The position numbers and the translations under genes are program-made. A DNA stretch of 64,000 bases, taken from Orychophragmus violaceus. Lineage: Eukaryota > Streptophyta > Magnoliopsida > Brassicales > Brassicaceae. The stretch covers positions 101,950,994-102,014,993 of the forward strand of contig CM058233.1 in NCBI GenBank assembly GCA_030180135.1, written 5' to 3'. The notes under the pieces were generated by a model. It searched no databases and had not been told where the DNA came from. It worked only from the letters and a program-made list of their open reading frames with translations. Of this stretch, positions 33,737 through 43,514 are shown piece by piece. Each line of letters starts with the position of its first letter. Position 1 is the stretch's first letter.

Positions 33737-35761
33737 ATGGTGAACCGCTGGTTCCCACCGGATGCTTCCGTCCTGAATCCTCAGCTAGCCACCTCTGGTG
33801 CCGAGCCTTGCCTTCCTCCTCCCCTCCCACCTGAGCCACCAGACCCCAACCAACCTTTATCCCTCACCTTGAACCATTTTCCTCCTTTAGCTGCTATGTC
33901 TCTTTCCCCTTCAAGTGCCCTACGTACTGGATCGACTGAGATCCCTGTAGAGCACTCCACTGCCCAGCGTGAAGCTGTGACTCCCTCGCAAACTGTTGAT
34001 GTACTGATGGTAGAAGCTTCTGCCTCTACTTTGGAACCCCCTGCAAAAAACAAGCAAAAAACAAGATCTGTTAACACTGTTCATAAAAGCAGATCTGAGT
34101 TCACTGTTCATGAAAAGTTTATTGTTCTTACTCCAAAAAAATCTTCTCCATTACACACTAACCTAGCATCGTCTTCAGGTTCCATGCCTCTCCCTCACCC
34201 TGCTGCTGAAGTAATGTCTAACAATCCAAGTACTTTGGCTGCAAACCCTACTGTTTCCTTGACCACCTCTGTGACCCTGGAACCTAATGTTCAAAAGGCT
34301 GAAACCGTTCGACCCATCTCCTCTCCTTCTATTAACCCCTCAACTGTTACTGCTACTGCAACTGGTAAAGCTACGGCTACTTCTCTAGTAGACAGATTGC
34401 GTGTAGCAAATAAGAAAACTCTGGAAAGATTGGCTCCTGTCACTATGTCAGACACAGGAAGGCCAAGAGTGATTATCCCAGATGAAGTCTTTGCTAAAGG
34501 GGCAGAGATTCACAAAGATTTCATAATCTGTTATTTCAATGGTAAACCTCCACCTTACAAGCAAATCCACAGTGTTTTAAGTCATATGTGGGGAAAAGGG
34601 AAGAGGATTGAAATACATACTAACCCTCTTTCAAGATCGATGCTGGTGCGTATCCCAAACGATTTCATTCGTGAAAAAATCTTGGAAAAGGGAGTGTGGT
34701 ATGTAGGTGATTCCATGTTCCATGCTGTACAGTGGACCTCAAACCCTAATGCTGATTCTGAAGTTCCTTCAACTGTGAAACTGTGGGCTCACTTGCCGGG
34801 TGTCCCTTTGGATCTGCGTCATAGTGAAGGGCTCAGCTTCGTTGCAGGTCTCATTGGTGAACCCAGAGAGACAGATGATTTCACCTTAAACTTGGTCAGC
34901 CTAACACTAGCTCATGTCAAAGTTGAAGTTCCTTTCTCAAAAGACCTACCAAGGATAGTTGAATTTCAGAGGAAAAATGGCCAAGTGGTTGAGGTAGAAG
35001 TTGATTACCCCTGGTTGCCACCCACTTGTGCACACTGCAAGGAGCTTGGTCACATAATGAAAAACTGCTTATTGGCTCCTCCCCAAACCGTGCAACCTGG
35101 AATGAATCCTAAGATCCCTGAATCTGTAAAAGGAAAGGAAAAAGTAAATGGTAAACAAGCTCAACCTGCCAAGGCTGAGTATGTGAAAAAGACTGATGTT
35201 CTTACTCTCTCAAAGGATTCAGCTAGTCCATCAAATCCTTCAGAGACAGAGGAAGTCCATCCCATTGCCCATAATCTGCCGGAGCAACAAATATCTGAAG
35301 CTCTCAAATCTGTAGAAGGCGACCCTGTTTTTGCTCCGCCGGTTTCAGTAACCTTAACTACACCTTTGTCCGCTGAGCCCTCCTCAGATCAAGCGATTGA
35401 ACTGGCTCCCACTGCCGCCTCATCCAAAAAGCTTCCATCTTATTTTAAGCCCCCAAATAACCCCATCAACCAACCTGCTTCCTCTCTTCCCCTTCCTGCT
35501 TCCCAAACCTTGGCTCTTACTGCAGGAGAGTTACCTGACCAAACACCAGAAAAGACCCCACCAGACAAGCGTCGGAAAAAATCTTTAAAACGATCTCGGT
35601 CAAGTCCTACCCTAAACACTAACCCTGACCCTATAACCATCCCTGATTCTATCCCTCTTCTCCTGCCAATTGGCTTTGACACTAACCCTTTAAACCCTAA
35701 CCCTCTTTTTGTTTCCCAGGAAGCTCCTTCTTCTAAGGAGTTTTCACAAAAATCCCTATGA
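33737..35761 (+). CDS. LINE ORF1 protein (DUF4283 plus CCHC zinc knuckle)
   Basis: The frame is 674 aa and intact. Residues about 1-215 are low-complexity, rich in Ser, Thr and Pro. About 220-430 is a DUF4283-like RNA-binding region of plant LINE ORF1 proteins (for example WGKGKRIEI and GVWYVGDSMF). It is followed by one CCHC knuckle (CAHCKELGHIMKNC, near 435-448) and a long, Pro/Lys-rich tail. Such proteins coat LINE RNA and take it back to the genome. The stop overlaps the ORF2 start by ATGA at 35758-35761. Confidence 0.82.
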   Translation: MVNRWFPPDASVLNPQLATSGAEPCLPPPLPPEPPDPNQPLSLTLNHFPPLAAMSLSPSSALRTGSTEIPVEHSTAQREAVTPSQTVDVLMVEASASTLEPPAKNKQKTRSVNTVHKSRSEFTVHEKFIVLTPKKSSPLHTNLASSSGSMPLPHPAAEVMSNNPSTLAANPTVSLTTSVTLEPNVQKAETVRPISSPSINPSTVTATATGKATATSLVDRLRVANKKTLERLAPVTMSDTGRPRVIIPDEVFAKGAEIHKDFIICYFNGKPPPYKQIHSVLSHMWGKGKRIEIHTNPLSRSMLVRIPNDFIREKILEKGVWYVGDSMFHAVQWTSNPNADSEVPSTVKLWAHLPGVPLDLRHSEGLSFVAGLIGEPRETDDFTLNLVSLTLAHVKVEVPFSKDLPRIVEFQRKNGQVVEVEVDYPWLPPTCAHCKELGHIMKNCLLAPPQTVQPGMNPKIPESVKGKEKVNGKQAQPAKAEYVKKTDVLTLSKDSASPSNPSETEEVHPIAHNLPEQQISEALKSVEGDPVFAPPVSVTLTTPLSAEPSSDQAIELAPTAASSKKLPSYFKPPNNPINQPASSLPLPASQTLALTAGELPDQTPEKTPPDKRRKKSLKRSRSSPTLNTNPDPITIPDSIPLLLPIGFDTNPLNPNPLFVSQEAPSSKEFSQKSL

Positions 35762-38700
35762 ATATCAAAAACTTTTTTTGGAATGTCCGAGGTATAAATG
35801 AATCGGACAAGCATGCACCTTTTCGGCAATGGTTGACTAGCCATCAACCCATTTTTGGTTCCTTACTGGAGACACACATAAAGGATCAAAACCTGAACCA
35901 GATTATGGATAGTATCTGCAAAAACTGGAACTTCACTTCAAATCACCTGTCTGACCCGGATGGACGTATCATTGTCATCTGGAAGGATCCAATCAAGCTC
36001 AAAGTCCTTTGCCAATCTGCTCAAGCGATCACCTGTGAAATAAAAATCAATAACTCTAATCAGTTTATCTACACTTCAGTTTATGCTGCAAATCATAGTG
36101 ATGCACGAGCTGCTCTTTGGGTTGAACTCCTAAACATTCACTCGACTTATAATCTGAATACAAAGCCTTGGCTCTTGGGAGGTGATTTCAATGAAACAAT
36201 TCACCCTGTGGAACACTCTTCTCCAGAAGTCAATGATTTTACTGCTCCTATGCTAGAATTCCGTGACACTATCCTTCAACTTGGTTGCTTTGATCTCAGA
36301 TTTCAAGGAAATTTCTTTTCCTGGTCAAACTGCAGACCCTCTGAGCCAATAGCAAAGAAACTTGATAGAGTGTTGGTTAACAGTGCGTGGATAAGCTCTT
36401 TCCCTGACAGTACCTCAACCTTTCTCTCCCCTTTGATCTCAGACCACAGCCCAAGCCTAACAGACCTTGCTAAACCTCTCCCTAAAACCGGAACCTGTCC
36501 CTTTAAGTTCTTTAACTATCTTACCAAACATCCTAATTTCCTACCAGTTGTGGAAGAAGCTTGGATTCAGGCCGGAAGCATTGCTACAAATCTTACCAAT
36601 TTCTTTTGGAAGCAGAGGCAGATTAAGAGAGACTTAAAGAAACTTAACAGAGAGAACTTTTCAAAGATACAAGAGAGGGTAAGGGAAACTAACGAGTTGT
36701 TACAATCTGTGCAGGAAAAGGCGTTGCGGGACCCATGTTCTTCTACTTTCCAGGAAGAACGTGAGGTGCATCAAAGATGGAATTTCCTAAGAGATATAGA
36801 GGAAAGATACTTAAAGCAGAAGTCACACATTAATTGGTTACAAGTTGGGGATCAGTGCACTGCATTTTTCTATAGAATGGTCATGACAAGGCAAAGCTAC
36901 AATGCTATAAGATCACTTACTCTACCTTCAGGGGTGTTGGTGACTGATCCAGAGATAATAAGTCAGATTGCGGTGCAACATTTTCAGGAGATTCTTGGTC
37001 CAGCATCACTGCCGTGCCTGCGTACTCAGTCTGGCCCAGCCTGGTTTCAATCCATGTTATCTTTCAGATGTTCAGACCGTCAAAGTGAAGGACTAATAGC
37101 TCTCCCGACTGCTCCTGAAATACAAAAATGCTTGTTTAAACTGAACGAGAACAAGGCTCCAGGGCCAGACGGGCTAACATCAGGATTTTACAAGCATGCT
37201 TGGAGTATCTTAGGAGAGGAAACACTGACCTCTATATCTCACTTCTTCTCCACTGCTTTCCTCCCAGCCTGTGTGAACTCAACGATCCTCACCTTAGTAC
37301 CTAAGAAACCAGGAGCAACATTGATCACTGACTTTAGACCCATCTCTTGCCTCAATACAGTCTATAAGGTGATATCTCGTCTACTCGTCAAACGCCTGAA
37401 GCTTCTTCTTCCTGATCTTGTGTTACCTAATTAAACTGCTTTTATCAAAGACCGACTGCTTGTTGAAAACACAGTGCTAGCAAGTGAATTGGTTAGTGGT
37501 TATCATAGAAACAAGGGTCCTAAGCGAATCACTATTAAAGTTGATATAGCTAAAGCTTTTGACACTTTATCTTGGGAGTTTCTTTTCAACTGCTTACAAG
37601 GGTTAGAATTTCCAACAACTTATATCCGATGGCTACAGGCTTGTGTTTGTACTACAAATTTCACAGTGGGGTACAATGGAACGGTCAATGGACATTTTAA
37701 AGGGAGAAGAGGACTGAGACAGGGAGATCCCCTCTCTCCCTATCTCTTTGTAGTTGCTATAAACTGTCTTTCATCTATGCTAAATAAGGCTGCAGCTGAA
37801 GGAAAGTTTGGCTACCACTATAAATGTGAAGGTTCAAAACTAACTCACCTTAGCTTTGCAGATGACCTACTCATTTTTGTTGAAGGCTCCATAAACTCTG
37901 TTCAGAATGTCTTGCAAGTACTACATGATTTTGAGGGAAGATCGGGTCTGTCTGTAAGTTTCCAGAAGACTTCGTTTTTTGCAGCAGGGCTAGATGAATC
38001 AGAGATGGATCTGATCAGCTTCACAACAGGAATGCAGCGTGGTTCCCTCCCTGTGAAGTACCTCGGCGTCCCACTATGCACAAAAAAATTTTCAATTGCT
38101 CAGTGCTCTCCAATGATTCAACAAATAAAAGAAAGAATTTCTAGCTGGAGTAGTAAGGCGCTGTCTTTTGCAGGACGTTTACAACTCCTAAGAACTGTGA
38201 TAGCAGGGATTTCTAATTTCTGGTGTTCCTCATTTGTTCTCCCTAAAGCAGTTATCAACAAAATTAACTCTCTTTGTGGTATTTACATGTGGCATGGTTC
38301 TGCTGAAGGCCATCACAATGCAAGGGTGGCTTGGTCAATGGTTGCATCTCCAAAGGAAGATGGAGGATTAGGCGTGAAGAACCTTCTGATCTGGAATAGA
38401 GCGTGTACTATAAAATTGATCTGGCTGCTATTCTTCAGGAGTGGTTCGATCTGGGTAGCATGGTACAGACTTGAGATTCTGAAAGGGAATATTGGCAGCT
38501 TCTGGTCAGTAAAGGAAAACAAGAAATTCTCTTGGCTAGCAAATAAGCTTATAAGGATTAGGGAGGAAGCTTTCACCTGGATAAAGCTGAAGATTGGTAA
38601 TGGGAGTTGTTGTAGTTTCTGGACCGATAACTGGAGTCCGTTTGGCTCTCTCGAAAAGTTTCTTCAAGCCGGTACCAGTTCTTATCTTGGATTACGTCGA

Positions 38701-39372
38701 AATGTGACTCTGGCGGAACTCAACCACATGGGAAACTGGCTTTTACCACCAGCAAGAACTGACTCTCAACTGCAGCTTCACATCCACCTTACAACGGTTA
38801 ACTTAAACTCAGAAGACGACTGCTACGAATGGATTATTGATGGGAAGCTAGCCACTAACTACTCTACTAGAGATGTGTATAATAGCTTACGAGGAGAAAC
38901 AAGAGTAGTACCGTGGGCAGGGATTGTATGGATTAAGGGAGGAATCCCTAAACATTGCTTCTTGACTTGGTTGATGCTACTGTACAGAAGTCCGACCAGG
39001 GACAGATTAAGGAGTTGGGGCCTGCAAACGGATCCTCTTTGCCTTATGTGCAACGCCTGCAATGAAAGCAGAAATCATCTCTATTTTGAGTGTCCTCTAA
39101 GTTGGAACGTGTGGTTTAGAGTGGCAATTAAAGCAGGCTACAATCCGATCAGAAACTGGGACTCACAAATTCTGGGTTTACAAAGCATCACTGGGTCGAA
39201 AGAAGGTAAGCGACTAGTCCTTTTAGCATGGCAATGCTCGATCTACATCATCTGGGTGGAGCGAAATAATCGTCTGCATAGGGGAGCCTTTAGATCACAT
39301 GAGAGTTTAATGGACACAATTGACAGGACTATAAGGAACAGAATCGATTCTTACCGTTGGGTATCTGGCTAA
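35758..39372 (+). pseudogene. LINE ORF2 (endonuclease and reverse transcriptase), one internal stop
   Basis: A single frame with TAA at 37432-37434 (codon 559). Before it: the APE-like endonuclease (Asn9 in WNVRG, LLETHIK, LGGDFNET, SDHSP) and the start of the RT (KAPGPDGLTSGFYKHAW). After it, in frame: IKDRLLVENT, RQGDPLSPYLF, the catalytic SFADDLL (Asp702-Asp703 counting the stop) and the zf-RVT cysteines (CLMCNACN...HLYFECP). The stop falls where related proteins usually have Q, so a CAA-to-TAA change is likely (inference). No frameshift was seen. No RNase H domain follows. Confidence 0.85.
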
Positions 39373-39693
39373 GCTGAATCTGGGAATCAAGAGAAGAGTG
39401 GTGATGATTATTGACAATAATGATCGGGTGGGTGAGATCATAAATGCAGTGGTAGATGACAAAGGTGAATCAGACTGGGTGAATTGAATTCTATTCGATG
39501 CAGGACATCGTCGAAGCAAGAAGCATCTGCTAAAAGTTTTTGGTTCTATTTGGATCCATTTTGTTATTTCCAGAAATGACTATGGGCTGAGCCCATTTTA
39601 AAATAGGTGCTTGCCTAACTAGCCTTGGCTTGGCTTGTATAACATTTTAATTCTCTGCTTTTCAATAGTAAACCCTTTTTACAAAAAAAAAAA

Positions 39694-39958
39694 CCTACAA
39701 GACAACACAATTTTGTTTTAAAGTGACAAATGACAATCGTCGAAACAATGCAGGCATGCCAAATGAAACGGGCCAATATAATGGAACAGCCCGCAGTTTA
39801 TCACAAACGGTTATTAAAGAATGTTAAGTTTTGACTAATGAGAAAGTGCACATGGGGTTTATTGTAGAGAGGGTAACTAGAATACAGCCTATAATTTCTC
39901 AATAAAAATTATGTTGACTTCTAAGTTCATTTCGTCAATAAAATGTAATAATGTATAA
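39694..39958. other. Spacer
   Basis: No gene or element recognised. Confidence 0.4.
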
Positions 39959-39971
39959 ATGTGCTATTAAA

Positions 39972-40822
39972 TTTTTTTTTTTTTTTGTCAACAGAAATGT
40001 ATTCATGGGCCAGTGTACAAACTAATGGGCCAAGGCCCAGTACAAGAAAATTAGCCGAGTGTCTCGGCTGCATGAACCAAAGGACAGAAAGACACCACGT
40101 GGCATCTCCACCTCATCAACGGCATGCAACACGCGTCACCGTCTGAAGAACCACCGGGAAGAAGCAGCGACCGCGGAGGAAAACGGAGCCACAGCTTACC
40201 GGACCAATTTCTTGAAACCGCCAAAGACCATCAGGAGATCGAAGCGTCTCAAGACCACCACCTACCGAAACCTGCATCAGAGAAAGAACATCACAGAAAG
40301 AGCATCGGAGACCGCCGAAGCCTCGGAGGCGCCGTCGCCGTCAGGTCGAAGACCAAACAGGTGCCACCATAAGTGTGTCCTCTAACACGGTGGCCACGAA
40401 AGCGATATTAATCCAAGTGAAATCGGAGGAAACAGAGCAAATCCATGAGAAATCAAGGGGCAAATGGCGAAGAAAGAGAAGAGAGGCTCGATCGGACATA
40501 AACTAAAACCGGGATACCCGGCTGACTCCGATAAATCGGAAATAAAAGCCGGCCATAGAAAGGATTTCTGGACTTATTAAAAGCAAACCGGAAGAAAAAG
40601 AGACGATTGGGGAAAAAGATCTCAACGAGAAAGAGGAAGATAAAGGCCAATAGATCAGAAAAAACCCCAAAACCATGATATCTACATAACAAAAGAAAAG
40701 CCGCGATTCAATCGATCCACAAACTCTCCTCTAAAAGATGAAATTAGTGAAGAAGAGAGACGGGAAAACGAGAGAAAATTCTCTCTCCTGAAAGAGAGAG
40801 AAAGCGGCTTTTAAATGTCCAC
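39972..40822 (-). mobile_element. Short poly(A) retroposon with 13-bp target duplication
   Basis: The duplication atgtgctattaaa lies at 39959-39971 and 40823-40835. It has a T tract at the left end, a GC-rich non-coding body, and a ctctctcc/gagagaga 5' end on the minus strand. It is the same family as 28648-29408 and is 851 bp long. Open frames such as 40059-40385 have no recognisable domain. Confidence 0.8.
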
Positions 40823-40835
40823 ATGTGCTATTAAA

Positions 40836-41161
40836 ATTTACTGATGCATATTATGCTGGTCAATATTATTAAATTTTCAAGCCATTGTAATTAAGGAATT
40901 TTTTTTTTGTTTTGAAAACGAATTAAAAAATCAATGTAAACCGACATTAGAGTTCAGTTGGGTTTGCTCAGTGTGGTTCGGTTCAGCACGATTCCCACCC
41001 ATCACGGGTCATTATCTTTGGAAACCCATTCCAAGATTTAGTTGGGCCATACTGAAGCCCATTTAGAAGAAGATATAACAACACATCGTTTTTTTTTTGG
41101 GGTCTAAACAACAACATCGACATTAGTTGTCACTCGTCTTCGATCTCCTTTCATGTTACAT
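40836..41161. other. Spacer
   Basis: AT-rich with an 8-9 nt T run; no gene or element recognised. Confidence 0.4.
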
Positions 41162-41879
41162 GCTTTTTCTTGGGAAATCGGCTAATTTATACTTGAGGAG
41201 TTCAATTGGGATCAAAACCCACACCAATTGAAAATAAAGGTCAATTTACACATGTAAAACTTAAATTGTGCTAATTTATACAAATTGGAATATTTTTATG
41301 CCTAATCATACTTTATCGTTAACAGACATTGACTAGGATTAACACGTCACTGATGACGTGTACAGCAAAACTGGAAATTGTAGCAAAAATAATAATTTTG
41401 CCCTTAAGTGGAATCGAACTCGGGTTTCTATTTGCTGAAACATGTTTTTATGTGAAATCATTAAATCTTATTATGCTGTCTTTTTTTTTTTTGGTCAACT
41501 ATTATGCTGTCTTGATGATCAAATTTTCAGAATGAAAAAAAAAAAACAATCACACACATTATCCTCATCCTCTTCGAAGAGAAACTGGAGATTGGCGGGG
41601 AATTGAAACTTGAATTAAACGTCTGAATCGAAAGAGACTACTCTGTAGGGTGAAATTCGAGTGGAGATGAGGAGTAAACAATCCCTTTTGATGTCAAAAT
41701 CGAGGTAATTGATCGATTTTTCTAGGTTTTTGGAAAACTCAGAAATTTGGTTTTGTAAGTTTAGTGTATGATTTTTAGGTTCGTGAATTATATTGTCGTT
41801 TTTCTTCTGTTTTCATTCTAAAAATTTAATCATCCAGACTTCATAATAAGACTAAATGCATTCAGATATAAACAAGTTC

Positions 41880-41941
41880 GAGCAACAAGCCCAGCTGGTT
41901 TGTCCATTCCCTCGCGGTCCTGAGGACCCGAGTTCGATTCC
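41880..41941 (+). repeat. tRNA-like module 1 in the MULE-like element
   Basis: It has an A-box-like stretch (aagcccagctgg), a B-box-like stretch (gagttcgattcc) about 40 nt downstream, and a small gcggtcctgaggaccc stem between them. It does not fold into a full tRNA with an acceptor stem that I can see, so no tRNA gene is called. Confidence 0.45.
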
Positions 41942-42032
41942 AAATCAAGACGAGATTTTTTTTTATTTTTTTCATTCTGAAAATTTAATCATGAAGACGT
42001 CATAATGAAATGATTTCACAGAAAAATGTGTT

Positions 42033-42096
42033 TGAGCAAATAGCCCTGCTGGTTTGTCCCTTCCCTCACGGCCTTAGGGACCCGAGTTCGATTCCA
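42033..42096 (+). repeat. tRNA-like module 2 in the MULE-like element
   Basis: Second copy of the module (tagccctgctgg ... gagttcgattcc), diverged from module 1 and partly inside the right TIR. A truncated inverse copy lies in the left TIR at about 41408-41445. Confidence 0.45.
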
Positions 42097-42343
42097 CTTG
42101 AGGGCGAAATAATTATTTTTGCTACAATTTCCAGTTTTACTGTACACGTCATCAGTGACGTGTTAATCCTAGTCAGCGTCTGTTAACGATAAAGTATGAT
42201 TAGGCACAAAAATATTCTAATTTGTATAAATTAGCACAATTTAAGTTTTATATGTGTAAATTGGCCTCTATTTTCAATTGGTGTGGGTTTTGCTCCTAAT
42301 TGAACTCTTCACGTATGAATTATCCGATTTCCCGCTTTCTCTT

Positions 42344-43514
42344 CCATAAATAAATTTGTGTTTTGAATACAACGTATTATCTTTTCATTAATAGAAAGAC
42401 TGGCTTTTTGACTCATAATTTCTCTCAAAAGTTAAAAATCACAAAATAATAATCATTTTATAACAGAACTCAAAGGAAAATGATGAATCAAATTTTTTTT
42501 TTTTTGACAAAAATGATGAATCAAAATTAATAACGAGATCAGGAGGTTAAATGTTTGGATGGGATAGCTAGACTTTCTGAAGAGAGGAGCTATTATGAAG
42601 TCAGTGTATGCCATGAACAGTTGTGAATAGTTCGTTTAAATGTGCAGCTTCCCAATATGAAAAATATTTAAAACTTATATAATTGCGTTATATAAATATA
42701 AAAGTGACGAATGGTGTAGTACAGTGTGCAGTGCACCATAAGCTAATAGTACTGTGATTGTTTTTATGTATCTAAAAAAATCTAACAGTGTTGTGAAAAC
42801 AATGAATATTTTCCTCAAGGGATGAATGTTTCAGACATGTACGTCAACATCATTGTTCTTACATTTTTGTGTATAATACAAAAAAAAAAAAAATGATGGG
42901 AGTTTGTTTTTGAATTCATGAATCGAATAGTCACATTGTTAAGTCCACGTCTAGGGTATGAATTTTCAATATTCACATTATTGCATTTTTTCTTTTACAA
43001 TATTTTTTTTTTTTTCTCATGGATTATTTGTTGAAGATGATCAATTAAATCCTATCAATAATTAATAACAGTTTACCAAACCCATCATATCCAGTCGCAG
43101 AGTAAACACAACTGAAGAACAAATGATTCCTAACTCACTTCCACTGTTCCACATAATAGGTTCAACATCAAAACTCCACCGAACCTGCATTTCTATTCAG
43201 AATAAAGGTCCAAGCGAGAGTAGTGTGTTTAGGGATAGCAAATCAAGACCAAACCAGATTTGCCCAAAATACTTGAGGCTTCGAAAGCCTTGTTTACTTG
43301 AGGCTTCGATAGCTGATAACAACTGCAATTGATTATCGGATCTAGCAGCCGACAATAACCAAGACTGATAACTGATAGAATGATCACTGATAGACAAAGA
43401 AACTACGATCAAATATTATCATTATCATTAATTTTGATAAAAGAAAAGTGGATATAATTCCATTTTCTTAATTTCAGTGGATATAATTCCTTAATGTTTT
43501 CTAAAATAGTAGAT
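42344..43514. other. Intergenic region downstream of TRE1
   Basis: Mostly AT-rich with short T tracts. A less AT-rich patch at 43090-43330 has no frame that I can tie to a protein. The TRE1 3' UTR should lie just left of 43515. Confidence 0.45.

Larger units (their letters stand above)
33718..39693 (+). mobile_element. L1-type LINE retrotransposon with one nonsense codon in ORF2
   Basis: ORF1 (33737-35761), ORF2 (35758-39372), a 3' UTR of about 310 bp and an A tract (39683-39693) appear in order. The left border is uncertain. ORF2 ends after the zf-RVT region without an RNase H domain. Confidence 0.85.
41172..42333. mobile_element. Long-TIR MULE-like non-autonomous element with tRNA-like modules
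   Basis: The two ends are inverted repeats of about 270 bp (41172 to about 41440 against about 42070 to 42333), starting gggaaatcggctaattta. Flanks are the 10-bp near-duplication gctttttctt (41162-41171) and gctttctctt (42334-42343), 9 of 10 identical. Long TIRs plus 9-10 bp target duplications point to Mutator-like elements. The 1162-bp interior has no transposase. Two internal modules resemble tRNA A and B boxes. Confidence 0.85.

Noticed and set aside
41880..42096. tRNA genes
   Set aside because: A and B boxes are present but I could not form the acceptor and anticodon stems, so they are called tRNA-like modules only.
43123..43412. Possible exon downstream of TRE1
   Set aside because: Short frames on both strands, no splice-consistent neighbours and no recognisable protein.
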